Positions 32,849 through 47,800 of a DNA stretch of 64,000 nucleotides are shown here, piece after piece. Each line of letters opens with the position of its first letter. The stretch's first letter is position 1. The notes below the pieces were generated by a model. It was not told the origin of the DNA. It ran no database searches and saw only the letters and a program-made list of their open reading frames with translations. The position numbers were made by a program, and so were the translations under genes. This DNA comes from CAZMGV01 sp964621525 [NCBI: uncultured bacterium] (lineage in GTDB: Bacteria; JAGRBM01). The stretch spans positions 120,141 through 184,140 of the forward strand of contig CAZUMS010000003.1 in NCBI GenBank assembly GCA_964621525.1, given 5' to 3'.

Positions 32849-35800
32849 TCACGGGAAGGCCGGCAGACCAAGGATCGTCTGAGCATAGATATCAGACACT
32901 CCGTTAACATCTGCATCCAGATTGGTCGCCGTCGTTTCAAAGATCACGTACTCGCCCCAACCGCCAGAAATCGTCGCTTTCTGGCTGGTGCCATCACCTT
33001 CAGTAGCAGGAGCAATCACGCTGACCAGTGCCAGTGAGCCGGTATCTGTCGTCGTGTTCAGCACAAAGCTGAACACGTCACGCCCGGTGGTCGCAGCCGA
33101 TTCGATATCGGTCGCGGCTGAATCGAACGCCACGATAACAGTGGCAACCCCGTCATAATAGACAACCGGGTTTCTGCTGTCACCGTTTGCGTCATCGGCG
33201 CCCGCATTTTGCGTACTCACATGATAGGTGTCGCTCGCTCCGATATCACGCAGGAAAACGTCATTGAAGCCATTATCATTGTTGATCATCGTCGTCCCGT
33301 CGTCCTGGGTTCCGATCTGAGCGTTCGTCGCTCCAGAGACGAAGGCTACAAACTGGCCGTCAAGCGACATCCCTGCTTCGATGGAAGCGCCGCCGGTCAG
33401 CTGAGCACCCGCATCGGTCACCGACACGCGAATTGTTGCTGTCCCGCCGACAAACTGGCGGCGGAAGATATCACGAAGCCCGTTCGTATCGCCGGCAACT
33501 AGGTCCCGCGCATCCGACTCGAAGGCAACATAGACATTCGCGGCTTCCTGGCTGATCACCGGCTTGTAACTGCCGCCTCCGACCACCGATTCCAGTGTTC
33601 CGCCGTTTCGCAGACTCACACGGCTCGTGACCCCGGTATACATGTCATAGACGAAAATATCGCTCTTGGAATTCGTATCTCCGGCCACGAGGTTTGTCGC
33701 CAGCGAATCAAATGCCACGTAGCGGCCACCGCGGGAAATCGCCGGATTGAACGATCCTCCGTTGGCCTGAGCGCCAGACGGACCGACGCTCGCCCGGATC
33801 GTTGTTCCGGTCGCGGCGTCATAGACGAAGATATCGCTGGCGCCGTTCGTATCGCCGCCGACGACATTGCTCGCCACCGACTCATAGGCCACGTAACGTC
33901 CATCGCCGGAAATAGAGGCGTTAACGCTGTGGCCGTTCGCAGCGGCAGGGGTAATCAGCTCTGATGTCACCTTGCCGGCACCAACCTCGTTGAACAAGCC
34001 GTTGTCATCCGAATCCCGGTCCACGATATAGATGTGGCTGAATGCACTCGGAGCCGACGTCAGCAGTTCGTCCCCCGTTGCCTGGAACGCCACGAATCGT
34101 CCGCGGTCGTCCGAAGACGGGTTGGTCGACGATGTAGCGACAGGAGCCGTTCCGTCATCCGGATCCTGCGTCATCCGCAGAATGGCCTGACTAGCCGGCA
34201 CAGAATCGTAGAAGAGGACGCTCTCAACGACGGAGGGCGAACTTCCCTGATCATACGCAAAAGTGAAGTCCACCAGTTCCGATCCGGCGTCATAAACCAG
34301 ATCCTGGAAAACTACCTTGCCGTCGGCCGGAGTCAGCGGAGTCGTGCCTGTCAGCGCGCCAGCACCGGTTTCCGATACCGCGATATTCCCGGCGTCGCAG
34401 GTCGTGCAGACGTTACCCAGCGAGTCGTAAAGAGTGACACCAATCCAGCTGATGCGTCCGTTCTGCACGGAGAAATCGACCGGCGTATTGTCCACGGAAA
34501 TGACTTCTGCACGCCCATTCTCGATATTGAAAGCGCTCGACAGCTGGTTCACCGCTCCAGCCGACAGCGTCGCCGCAGCATTCAGCTGGAAACCTGTTCC
34601 GGGTTTGTCGATTTGGATCTGGTTCGGCGCGTTGAATGTCGCCACGCCGGCAACAGCCGGGAGGACAATGCTGGGAATTGTCATGATCGACGCATCCCTG
34701 AGCGATGCACCCGCGGGGTTCGTGCCAATGGTGAGTGTCACGGCCGCCGTCGAGTAGGCGCCGGTGTTCACGGTATTTCCGTACGCATCCTGAACGGTGA
34801 CAGCAACCGTCTGGCGGGCTTCCGTTCCGGTATTGTCACCGCCAGAAGCCTGACTGGCTGGCTGGGTCGTGAACGCGAGTGCCGTAGCCGCCGCATGACC
34901 AACCGTTACGTTAACTGCCGTGACATTCGTCAGACCCGAGGTATTCGAGGTAGAAACTGTGAAGGCTTCGGCGGTGTTGTAACTGAAAGCGTTGAATGTC
35001 GTGCTCCCGGTGACATTCACCGGGCCGAACGAGCCGGTGAACGCGCCAGTTCCGGTCTCTGTCAGGGTCACGTTGTTTGCAACACCCGCCGGAACGAGAT
35101 TGTCGTTCGCATCCAGCACGCTGACTGTCACGGCGTTCCACGTCGCACCCGCAGTCTGTGACGCGTTCGGCGCTACCGTGAACAGCAGCTTGTTGGCCGC
35201 GCCGGGCGTGATGTCGAAGGTGTCCGACGTCGCGCTGGTCACGCCGCTGGAGGAGGCCACGAGCGTGTAGCCCGTGCCGGTCTTGTTGACCGAGATGTTA
35301 CCGAAGTCGTCGGCGACACCTAAGTTGTCGGTGTCGTCGGGGTTCGTCGCTACGGTGAGCGTGCCGCCGCCGGCGTTCACGCCGAAGGCGAGCGTCACGT
35401 TGCGGGCCGTGTCGGTTTCCGCCACGTTTCCGAGGGCGTCGTAGACCGTGACCTGCGGGCTCTGGGCGAAATTCGCGCCCGCCGCGCTCGAGGCCGACGG
35501 CTGGGTCGTGAACGCAAGGTAGGACGACGCACCGTTGGTGACATCGTAGATACCCGAGTCGTCGAAATCGGCGGTCGCGGTGTTCGTGCCGCGCAGGACA
35601 TGATTGCCCGTTTCGCTGAGACGCACGCTGTAGGTCGCCACACCGGCGGAACTGGTGTTCGCCGACAGCGAAGTGCCGAGCAGCACCGTGGACGGCGCGG
35701 CCTGGACGAACTGGGACGTGCCCGGGTTCGTCTGGATAACCAGCGTCGTCGCCGTTCCGGAAGTGAGGACCGGGTTGTTGAAGAAGTCGCGCACGGTAAC

Positions 35801-38800
35801 GGTGACCGTCTGCGTCGCGTCTGTCGTGACCGCCGAGATATCCGGGGCCACGATCACGTTGTCGGCGTCGCCGTTCGAGATACCGAAGTAGCCCGAGTTG
35901 TCGTCGTCAGCCGTGCCGGCGCCGATCGACGAGCGGACGAAGTAGTTGCTGTTCACGTCGTCCACGCGGACGTTGAAGGTGACTTCACCGGCCACGGCAG
36001 CGGTCGTCGTGCAGCCCGTGTTGCACGAGGTGCCCGAAACATCGGTATCCAGCGGTGTCACACCCTGACGGAGCGACATCGTGGTGCTCGAATCGGCGCC
36101 CGTGCCGCCGCAGGCCGCACCGGTGACCTGGTTGCCGAACACGTCGAGAATCCGGACCGATACCGGCTGGGTGATGTCGGTCGTCACGTTCGAAGGGCCG
36201 ACATAGATGTCGGTGGAGAACGCGTCGCCGTGGCACAGGTCGAACTGGTTGGAAACCGCCTGGCTGAGGCCGGCCGCGTTCGCGAGAACGCGGTAGGTGC
36301 CGGGGCGGTTGATGGAGACGGCGTTCGTGCCGGCGACCCAGCTGGCGATACCGCCGATGGTCGGCACCGGCGAGGCGCCCGCGCCCTGCAGCGAGCCCGT
36401 GCCGCCCGTGAGCGAGAGCTGGACGTTGGCGCTGGAGGAGGTCACGAGGTTGCCCTGCGCGTCCTGGATCTGGACCGTGACCGGGAAGCCGGCCGTGTCC
36501 GCCGCGAAGGTCGCGGGCGGCTGCGTGCCGAAGGCGAGCTTCGAGGCCGCGCCGGCGTTCACGGTGATGTTCGAGGTGGTTGCGTCGGTGTAGCCGGCCG
36601 ACGGGTTCTCGGCGGCGGTGACCGCCGTGAGGCTCGTCGCCGTGCCGAAGCGGACCGCCGTGAAGGTCGCGATGCCGTTCGACGTGCTCGCCGAATTGAA
36701 GGAGAAGCCGCCGTTCGCCACGCTGCCCGGCGTCGCGCTGATGTCGATCACCGTGCCGCTGGTGGAGGTCAGGTTGCCGTCGGCGTCGAAGAGGCCGACC
36801 GTCACGAAGCCCGAGCCCGAGGCGGTGGAGAACGTGCTGCCCGCCGTCTGGAGGACGGCCGGGGCGCTCACGAACTGCAGGTTCGTCACCACGCCCGCCG
36901 TCACGTTGAACGGGTTGCTGGTGGCCGAGGTGATGGACGGGAGCGTCGCGTGCGAGGCGCGCAGGACGTAGCCCGAGCCGGTGCGGCTCACGTTGAGCGC
37001 GGCGAAGGTCGCGACGCCCGAGGCGAACGCGGCCGTGCCGCCGCCCTGGATCGTCGAGCTGCCGGGGTTCGTCGAGAAGGAGAGCTGGGCGTTGCCGGCC
37101 ACGCCGGTCGCCGTGTTGCCGTAGGCGTCGCGCGCCTCGACCGTGAACGAGCCGATACCGCCCGCGTCCGTCGTGCCGTCCGGCACCACCGAGCTGAACA
37201 CCAGCGACGAGGCTGCGCCTGCCGTGATGTCGAAGGTCGTGCTCTGGGCCGACGTGAGGCCGGTCGAGGTCGCCCGCAGGCAGTAATCCGTGGCGGGTGC
37301 GTTCGCCTTGTTCACGTTCACCGCGGTGAAGGAGGCCTGTCCGGCGACTGCCTGGACCGCCGAGCCGCCCGTGAGGGTGGCGCCGTTGCTCAGGCAGAGC
37401 GGGTCGATGGCGATTGCCACCGAGTTCGTGCCCGAGGCCGCGTTGCCGTAGGAGTCGCGCAGCTCGACCACCAGCGGGAAATACTGGTCGGCCGTGTAGG
37501 AGGCGGCGGGATTCGTCGTGAAGGCCATCGACGCGGGGTTGCCCGCCGTGACCGAGAAGTCGCTGCTGTTCACCGCCACGAGGCCGGCCACGCCGTCATC
37601 GGCCTGGAGCCGGTGCGTGCCGATGCTCGGAGCCGCGCCGCCCACGCGGACGCCGGTGGCGCCCGTGAAGGTGGCGATGCCGCTCACCGGGGTCACCGAC
37701 GGATTGCCGGGCTGGAGCGAGCCGGGGCCGAGGACTTCCGTGAGGGTAATCGAGGTGACGAACGCCGTGTCGGTGTTGCCGAACGCGTCGCGTGCGGCCA
37801 CCTGGATCGTCTGGACCGTGTCGGTGGTGGCGGCGGCCGGCTGGTTCACGAAGGCGAGAACCGTGGCGGCGGCGGCCGTGATGTCGAACGCGTCGGACGG
37901 ATCCGAGACGAAGGACGGCGAGCCCACCTTGCGGGCGCGCAGGGTGTAATCCGCGCCCGTCTTGTTGATCGAGATGTTCGCCCACGAGAGGACGCCCGCG
38001 GCGGCCGTGTCGGTCAGCGTGCCGGACAGGGTGCCCGCGCCCGCGTTGTTCGCGAATTCGAGGGACACCTGCGTCGAGCTGTCGTTATCGCAGAAGTTGC
38101 CGTACGTGTCGTACAGCTCGGCTTCGATCGCCGGGGCGATGGCGACACCGGCGGTTTCGTCCGTCGGCTGCACCGAGAACGAGACCGAGGCCGGGGTGCC
38201 CGGGTCGATGTCGAACGCCGCCGAGATCGCCGCGCCGCCGATGGCGGGCGTCGAGGCCGCGAGCGTGCAGCCGAGCTGGGCCGTCGTGAGGCCGACCGTC
38301 GGGAAGGTCGCAACGCCGGCGCTGGTCACTACCACGCCGCCGCCGGACAGGGTGCCCGTGCAGGCGCTCTTCGTGAGCGTCACCGGGTAGTTGCCCGCCG
38401 AAACGATGTTGCCGTACTGGTCGCCGATACCCACCTGGACCGCCTGGGTCTGGTCGGCGGCAGTGTCGGCCGGGCCGGAGAGGAACGTCACCTGCGCCGG
38501 GTTTCCGGCCGACATGGTGAACGCCGAGCTGTTCGCGTTCGTGAGGCCCGCGGTGTCCGTCGTCGTCATCCGGTAGGTACCGGTCTGCGTCGGCTGGAAG
38601 CTCCACTCGATGAAGCCGTTATCCAGCGACTCGGTCGTGAAGCAGTTCAGGACGTTCGGCGAGGCGACGCCGCAGGCCTGCGGGCCGGTGCTGACCACAA
38701 GGTCGGCGGTCTCGCCGGCCGTCGGAGCTGACAGGTTGCCGTAGATGTCGCGGGTTTCGACGCGGATCGAAATCTCGTTATCCACGGTCCCGTTCACGGG

Positions 38801-41800
38801 CTGCGTGGCAAACACGAGCTGCGTCGGGGCCAGCGGGCTGATCACGAGGTCGCCCGAGGCCGGGGTGCTCGTCAGGCCCGACGACGTGGCGGTCAGCGTG
38901 TAGGTGCCCGACTTGCGGATCACCGTGGCGGCGAAGTTCGCGATGCCGCCCGCGGCGTTCGCGGAGGCCCCCGCGTAGATCGAGCCGCCCGTGGGGCCGG
39001 TCGTGACCTGCAGGTTGATGGCCGCCGAAGACGAGGTGACGAGGTTATTGTAGGCGTCGGTCACTTCCACTTCGAAGGCCGTGAGCGCGGCGCCGGCATT
39101 GGCCGAAGCCGGCAGCGGGAAGCCCGTCGAGTAACGGAGCTTGGACGCCGCACCTGCGGTGATGTCGAACGAGTTGCTGATATCCGAGCTGAGGCCCGGC
39201 GAGGTCGCCAGCAGTTCGTAACCGGTATCGTCGTCACGCACCGCGACGGCCGTGAACGAGGCCACGCCGCCGATGGCGGTCACCGTGCCGCCGCCGATCA
39301 GCAGCGTGCTGGACGGGTTGGTCTGGAAGCTCAGCGTCACCTGGTTGGTGGCGGTCGTCACCGGGTTTCCGAACTGGTCCTGCACCGAGACCTGGACCAC
39401 CTGGGTCTGGTCGGCCGTCGCATTGGACGGCTGTGCCGTAAAGGCAAGCTGGTTCGGAAGGCCGAAGGTTACCGTGAAGCTGGAGGAGAACGCTGTCGGG
39501 TTCGGAACCGGAGAGCCGCTCACGTCCGTCGCCTGCAGCACGTAGATGCCGGGAGTATCGACCTGCACGTTCGTGAAGGTGGCGATGCCAGCCACGCTGG
39601 TCTGCGTGCCGCAGCCGCTCACGCACGAGCCGGGGCCGGAGAAGATGCTGAGCTGGATGTCCTGCGTGGCCGTATCCACGAGGTTGCTGGCGGCGTCACG
39701 CACCGCCACGGCGATCGTCTGCAGCGAGTCGACCGTGCCGTTCTGCGGCTGGACCGTGAAGGCGATCCGGTTCTCGGCGCCCGCCGTAACGTCGAACGGG
39801 TTGCTCGGCGAGGACGACGGGTTCGTAAGCGTCGCCGTGGCGACGAGGGTGTAGTCGGTTCCGGTCTTGTTGACGCGGAGGTTGGTGAACCCGGCCACGC
39901 CGTTCGTGGCTGCGATCGGGCCCGCACCTGCGAGCGTCGCGCCGCCGGCGTTGTTGCCGAAGGTCATGCGGACAGGGGTCGTTGCCGTATAGACGTGGTT
40001 GCCCTGGCCGTCGAGGACGAGCACTTCGATCGGATCCGGATCCTGGAGGTCCGTATCGGTGTCGCCGTCCAGAACGGAGGTCACGATCTCCAGCGAGCGG
40101 GCGATGCCCGGCGTCACCTGGTAGGTCTCAACATTGGAGTTCGGAACCGTGGCACCGAAAGCCGTCGCCACGAGATCATATTCGCCGGTGGAGTTCAGGC
40201 CCACGGCAGTGAAGGTGGCGACGCCGGAGACCGGGAGAATCGAGCCCCCGCCGGTCAGGATCTGCGGCGAGACGGAGCGCTGGGACAGCGGATCGATCGC
40301 CGTCGCGGCATCCGTATAGGCGGAAATCGACAGCGTCACGTTGTTCGTGGCGGTCGTCACGAGGTTGCCCTGTTCGTCCAGGATCCGGACCTGGATCTGG
40401 CGCGCCGTGTCCGGCGTCCAGGTGCCGAGCGACACCATCGTCGTCAGGATTTCGGGCTCGTACGGAACGCCCGGCGAGACGACGAACTGGTTGCTGTTGG
40501 CAGATGTAAGAGAGGCGCTGTCGTCGGTCGCCGTCAGGCGGTGCGTACCGTTCCGCTTGATCCGGACACTCTGGAAGTGCGCGACGCCGGCCGAAACCGT
40601 CGTCGGAACCATCGGGCCGGGAGTACCGGTCTCGCAGGTATAGAGGTCGGGAGCCGAGGCGACGCAGCCGCCATCCAGGTCAGCGGCGCCGGGGCCGATG
40701 GGCTTCGTCAGGTAGACATCGCCTGCCAGCGTCGCATCGGAGCTGCCGGTCGTATCGACGTTGCCGTAGATGTCCGTCGCAGCGACCGACACTTCGAACA
40801 CTTCGTCCGTCGTCGTGGCGACGGGCTGCGTGACGAACCGGAGCTCGGCCGGGGCGGCCGGGTCGATATCGAATGCCTGGCTATAGCCGTCGTCGATGCC
40901 GCCACCCGAGAAGGCGCGGAGCACGTAGCCCACGCCCGCCTTGTTGATGAGGCGGTTGGCAAACGTCGCGATGCCGCCAAAGGTCGTCTGGCTGGGGTTC
41001 AGGTTCGCTGCCGTGGAACCGCCCGCGTTCACCGAATACGCCAGCGTCACGACGAGACCGGTCGCACCGGAGCCCGAGGTGATCAGGTTGCCGTGCTGGT
41101 CGAGGAGGCAGAGGTCCATCGACTGCGTGCCGGCGGGCTGCGACGACGGGCCGGCGCAGGTGTCGCCGTTGTCGTCCGGACCGTAGTAGAACGAAAGCTG
41201 GTCACGGAAGCCGTGGGTGATGTCGAAGGACGAGCTGTTTTCGTCCGGATCTGCGAGCGAGGCCGACAGGGCGGTCAGCTCGTAATCGATACCCACCTTG
41301 TCCACGCTTACAGCCGGGAAGACCACCACACCGTTCACCGGCGTGCGCGCTTCACCGCCCGAAAGGACCGGGACGGAGGAATTCACGAACAGGTCCGCGA
41401 AGCTCGTGTCGAGTGTCAGCGATACCGGGTTCGTCGCACTGGTCACGATGTTATCGTTCGCATCGCGGATCTCGACCGCCACCGACTGGGTGAGGTCGGC
41501 GGTCGTCGTGACCGGCTGGGACACCCAGATCAGGTGGTCCGGAACGCCGGCACTGATGTTGAACGAGTTGCTGAGCACGTTCACGGCCGGGCTGAGATTC
41601 AGGGACGCGAGCAGCCGGTAGCCGTTTGCTGCCGTGTCGATATTCACGTTCGGGAAGGTTGCCACGCCGCCGACCGCCGCAATGGTGTACGGATCGGACG
41701 GGTTCAGCGTCGTGCTGCCGGGGTTCGCCACCGGAGCGATCGTGAGGTCCACGTCGTCGGTGGCCGTCGTCACGAGGTTGCCGTAGGTGTCGAGCAGGGA

Positions 41801-44800
41801 GACGGTGAGGATCTGCGAAAGATCGGCCGTCGTGTTCTGCGGCTGCACGCCGAAGGAGAGCTGTGACGGGGTGCCCGGGTCGATCGTGATCGGTGCGCTC
41901 ACGCCGCTGGCGAGACCGGCCGAAGTGGCGAGCAGCGTGTAGTTCGTGCCCACCTTGGTGATCCGGACCGCCGTCAGGTTCGCCACGCCAGCCACGGTGG
42001 CGGCCGGGTTGTAGAGTACCTGGGCCGTTCCGCCCGACGGGTCGTTGCCGATGGACAGCGAAATCGAGGCGGTGGAAGCCGCACCCGTCGTCACCACGTT
42101 GTCATTCTGGTCGAGAACGCGGACTTCGAGCGCCTGACCCACGTCGGCCGCGATCGGGCTCGTCGGCACCGTGTTGAACGCCACCTTGGAGGCCGCACCG
42201 TGGGTGATGTTGAAGGCCGTGCCGGCCGGAGCCGCGAAGCCGCCGGGTGCGGTCACTGCATCCAGAATGTACCCGACGCCTGTCCGGTTCACGTTCACGC
42301 TCGGGAACACAGCGACGCCGCTCGCGAAGGTGGTCGCCGAGCCGCCGGTCAGCGTGGCCGCGCCGGGGTTCGTGTTGAAGCTGAGGCTCACGGTCTCGGC
42401 CACCGGGCTCGTGATCGTGTTGCCGTGGATGTCCACGAGCCGGACGCGCACGGTCTGGTTCGCGTCGGCGGTCGCATTGGCAGGTTGGTCCACCCATACA
42501 AGGGCGTCCGGACTGCCGTGCGTCACGGTGAACACGCCGCTCGTGACGGCGGTGAGACCGACGCTGCTGATTGTTGCTGTATAGGTTCCGGGGGCCGTGA
42601 CCTGGAAGTTGAAGGTGGCCGCGTCGTCGACCGAAACGCCCGCCAGCGGGCCGCAGCAGCCGTTCGCAGGTGTCGTCACCAGACTGAGCGCGGTGCCGTT
42701 GGCGGCTGTTCCGGCCGCGTTGCCGAACACGTCCTGGATCTCGACCGAAATGCTCTGGTTCACGTCGGCAGCGACCGGCGAGGTCGGACCGGCCGTAACG
42801 GCGAGCTTGTTCGAGGCGCCCGGTACGAGATCGAATGCCGACGAGGTGTCGCTCACGAGGCCCGTCGAGCTGGCATTCAGCTGGTAGGCAACTCCGTCGC
42901 GGTTGATGTGGACGTTCGGGAACGTCGCCACGCCGGCGACCGCCGTCGTCGTGCCGGAGACCGGCAGGCCCGTCGGGCCGACGAAGATCGCACCCGGGGT
43001 GCCGCCCGTGATCGAGAGCGCCACCGGGCTCGTCGACGTCGTGACGAGATTGCCCCACTGGTCCTCGATATTGACGGCGACGCCGAGACCCGGCGACAGC
43101 GCCGTCGTCACCGCAAGACCCGTATTGATGACGTTCGCGAAATCGACCGCCACCGGCGCGCCGGCCGTGATGTCGAACGCGTCGAGCACGTCCATCTGGA
43201 ACGGACCGGTGTAGGTCGCACCGGAGGCGTTCAGCAGGTAGCCGTTGAAAGGATCGCGGATGCGCACGCTGAACGTCGCGACACCCAGGATGGTAGAAAC
43301 CGGGCCGCCGCCGTCGATCGTAGCTCCGGGGGTCGTCGTCAGCGTGATGTCGTCGCTGTCGGTAAAGACCACATTGCCGAAGCCGTCGACGATCGCCACC
43401 TGCACCTGCTGGAAGTCGTCGGCGGTGGCATTGTCCGGAATCTGGACGAACTCGAGGCCGGTCGCGGCCGCCGGATTCACCGTCACATTGCCGTAGCCGG
43501 CGCCGAGACTGCCCGAAGTCGCCTTGATCCGGAAGGTTCCGGCTTCAAGTGCCGCGATGGAGTAAGGCGTCGTGGCCGCGGGACCGAACGTGGCGATACC
43601 GCCTTCGCAGGCCGCGGTCGGAATGAGCGGAGAGAGGGTCGGCAGCTGCGTGAAATCGTAGAGGCCGATCGGGTTGTCGTTTGTGAACTGGACGAGCTGG
43701 ACGGTCACGTCACGCGAGGTCGGAACGATATTGTTGTAGGCGTCCCGGATCTCGACCGTGAAGTCGTTCCACAGGTTGCCGGCCACCGGGGCGTTGCCGC
43801 CCGAGATGTTCGACACGTCCACGAAAATGCGGTCCGGGATATCGCCCTGGACCTCGACGTCGTAATCCGGCGAGTTGTTCAGAACCGCCGGGTTCGTCGA
43901 CTCGAGATGGATCGTGTAGGTGCCCGACACGGTCGCGAAAATACGGGTGGACGTATTGATGCTGAAGGTGGCGAGTCCCGTCGCCGGGTTCACCGTGCGG
44001 GTGAGGGCGCCAGGGGCCGACAGCAGCGCACCGCCGCCCGGAACCGAGGTCGCCACGACATCGATGTCAGGCGAGTTGCCGGTCACGAGGTTGCCGAACT
44101 GGTCCACGGTCTTGGCCGTGAAGGTCGTCCACGTCTGGCCCGCAACCTGCCGGTTCGCCGGGAAGGTTTCGAACAGGACGTCCTGCGCAGCGCCGACGCC
44201 AACGTTGAAAGTCGCGCTGGTCGCTGACGAAATGCCGAAGATGCTGACCGAGGCCACGAGCGTGTAACCCGTGCCGGGAGTGTTCACCTGGAGGTTCGGG
44301 AACTCGGCATAGCCCGACGGATCGGTCGTGTCGCTCCCGCAGTTGATACAGCGGTTGCCGAGCGGATCGGGTTCGAGACGCAAGGTCACGACGACCGGAT
44401 CGTCGACCGGGTTGCCGTTGGCATCGCGGACCAGCACCCGGATCGGGTTGCCGAGGTTCTGGTCCTCCTGCGTCTCATCGACGGTCACGTTCTGCGGGCC
44501 GATCACGAACTCGATCTGGCTCGGGTCGCCGGACTGCACGTTGAAGGTCGCGCTGTTCACGGTTTCGCCCGTGAGCTGCGCCGTGGCCGTGAAGAAGTAG
44601 TTCACGTCCTCGGTCGGCACGTTCACGCTCGAAAACACCGCGAGGCCGTTCGTCGCCGCGACGTTTACGTTCGTGACGGGGCCGCCGCAGGTCGTGCAGT
44701 TGAAATCGAACTGGTTGATGGCGAGGTTGACGTTCTGGCTTTCCTGGTTAGCCGGGATCACAGCCGCCGGCGTCTGGGAAACGAGATTGCCCCACTGGTC

Positions 44801-47800
44801 GAGCAGCCGGGCGGTGATGCTGAACGTCTCGGTCGAGGAAACAATGCTCGGGAACGGCGAGGGCTCGGAGATCACGACCGAGGCGACTTCGCCGTTGACG
44901 TTGCTGAACGTATCGCTGATCACGCTCACCTGCAGGTTCTGGTCGCGGACCTGCACGCGGTAGTTGCTGCCCGACTTGTTGATCCACAGCGGGAACGTGG
45001 CGAGACCGCTCGCGAGCGGCTGCGTGAGCGACGCAACGGTAGGCGTCGGGAACGCACCGACGGCAAACTGGCCGCCGGCCGGATTCTGGAAGAACAGCAT
45101 GTCGAGCGTGGCGCTCGAGATGTCGTCGCCCTGGCGGGTCGTCACGCGGTTGCCGTACGCGTCGAGGGCCTCGATCTGGACCGGCTTCGAGGCATCGGCA
45201 TAAAGCTCGGCGCCCTCGTTCGGCTGGTTGATGAAGCTGAGCCGGCTGGTCACGCCGCTCTGGACCTGCACCGCGATGGTGGCGGAGGGGTTCGGAACAT
45301 CGTCCGAATCGGCCACGACGTCCATGGTGATGTTCGTCGTGCGGAACGCGAGCGCCGGGAACTGGGCGACACCGCCGTTCACGCGGCGGGAGTTGTTCTC
45401 GAACCCGCCGTTGGCGCTGGAGCCGCTCGTGTTGTTGATCTCGACGAAGATCGAATCGGCCGAGTCGATCTGCGTGCACAGGTTGCCGAACTGGTCCCGC
45501 ACGAAGGCCGTAACGGGGGACGGATTCTGGAGCGAGGAGAACACCTGATCCGTCCGCTGGATGCCCTGCGGCTCGTAGCTGGTGCCCGACGCGTCAGCGA
45601 ACGAGACGAAGAACGGATCGCCCGGCTCGAGGTCGAACGCCACCGAGGCGGCCGTCGTGACAGCCGCGAACGGATCGGTGGCCGTCATCACGTAGCCGTT
45701 GCCGACGAGGTCGATCTGGAAGCCGATGTCGGCGATGCCGGCGACGACCGTGTGGGTCGTCGGGGCGCAGCCCGAGAAGCAGTCACCAGCCGGGTTGCCT
45801 GTGCCGCCCAGGATGTCGACCTGCACGGAGGTCGTGTTGTCGGTCGTCACGATGTTGCCGAACTGGTCGATGACGGCGACCTGGATGTTTTCGGTCTGCG
45901 TCACCTGCTGGTCGATCGGCTGGGTGAGGAACAGGTAGCTGTCCACCACGTCCGGGTCGACCGTGACGGTGATCGGATCGGCGGCCGCCAGGGCGCCGGA
46001 AGCCGCGGTGATCACCACCTGGCCGGCGCAGTTCGCCTGGATGCCCTCGAAGGAAGCCACGCCGAGCACGGCCGTACGCTTGAAACTGTTCGGGGGCGCA
46101 TTGACCGTATCGAGGAAGTTGGCGGCTGAGTTCTGGCAGCCGGAAACCACCTGCACCTCGATCACGCGGGAAGTCGGGATCACGTTGCCGTGCGAATCTT
46201 CCACGCGCACTTCAAACGTGTTCCACGGCGAGCCCACCGACTGGGTGACCGCCGCCGGCGAGTTCGCCGGAACGAAGGCGAGACGGTCGACCACGTCGGG
46301 GCGCACGTCGATCGTCGTGTTGACCGGCGTGGACAGCGAGCTGTCGGAGGTCGTATCGGTCGCAAGGCCGTTGGCCGCAACGTCGACCGCGCAGGTGGCG
46401 CAGGAGACGCCCATCGTCACGATTTCAGCCGCGTTGTAGAAGATGTCGGTGAAGGAGGCCTGGCCGCCCACCGCAGCGCGCGTCGTTGTGCCGCAGATGC
46501 CGGTGTAGAGGCCGGTGGGGCATTCGCCGCCGCGGGCAGGGGGAACCGAGGTCAGGTTCGTGAGGTCGATGCTGCCCGTCGCGGTCGTGGCGTGGTTACC
46601 GAACTCGTCCACGATCCGGACGGTGAAGGAGTCCCACTGGCGGCTCGCCGTCACCTGGGACAGCGGGGCCGTCGAATACTTGAGGTGGTGCGGCGCGCCC
46701 ACCGTGATGGCGACGGGCGAGCTCGTCGCCGTGGCGACACCGGCAAGGCCGGCCGTCGCCGTCAGGGTGTAGGTACCGGGCTTGCTGAGCCGGAACTCCT
46801 CGCCGCCGGCGAAGTTGGCGGCGCCCTGGGTCATCGTCACCGGTACGCAGTTCAGGCAGAACGCGCCGGCCGGGCCGCTCGCGATCGACACCGTGACCTG
46901 CGTCGTGTTGTCCGTGAGGACGGTGTTGTTGAACTGGTCGAGGATCTTCACGACCGGGGCCTGCGCCGTGCCGGTCGTGCCGTTCACGGGCTGAGCCGCG
47001 GCGATCACGTCGCCTGCCGCCGCCGGAGAAACGATCGGGCTGAAGGTGAGCTTCTTGGCCGCACCCGGCGTGACGTCGAAGCTGCCGGACACCGTGTTGA
47101 TGGAACCGGCGAGCACCGTCGCGCTGGCGACGAGCGTGTAGCCCGTGCCGCGGCGGCTGATCTGGACGGCGTTGTCGCCGGAGCCGGTCTGTTCGTACTT
47201 GGCGAGGCCGCTGTTGACGGAAACGGCGATGGACGGGATCGTGGCTCCGCTGCTGTTGATCAGCGAGCCCGCAACCGGCACGCCGGCGTTGTTCTGGATG
47301 GCAAGCGTCACGACCGTGGCCGAGTCGCTCGTCACGCGGTTGCTGAACTGGTCGCGGATCTCGACCTGCACGAGCTGACGGGCGTCGGCGTCCACGGTGC
47401 CCGGCTGAACAGCGAAGTTCAGGTTCGTGGCGGCGCCGTGGGTGATGGCGAACGTGTCGCTGTCCACCACCGGGAGCACGCCCGAAGTCGCGCGCAGGCG
47501 GTAGTTCGGGCAAACCTTGTCGAGCTGGAACACGAACGAGGCGACGCCGAGCGTCGGGACGACGAGGCCGCCGCCGGTGAGCGACACGAAGGTGCCGCCG
47601 CACGGGTTGCCCGTCGCCGGGGTGAAGTTGAGGGCGACCGGGGTCGCGTCGCTGGTCGTGATGTTGCCCTGCGCGTCGCGGACCGTGATCGTCACGGTCT
47701 GCTGCGAGTCGGCGTTGGTCGCCGCAGGCTGGGTCGTGAACGTGAGCGAGGCCGCGGGGCCATGGTTCACGGTAATGTTGACGAGCGAGGTCGGCGCGAG

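Noticed and set aside
35600-38731. Long plus-strand frame opposite the giant gene
   Set aside because: This is a shadow of the repeats with Arg/Val/Glu-rich low-complexity sequence. The minus-strand frame has a signal peptide, a ribosome-binding site and domain structure.
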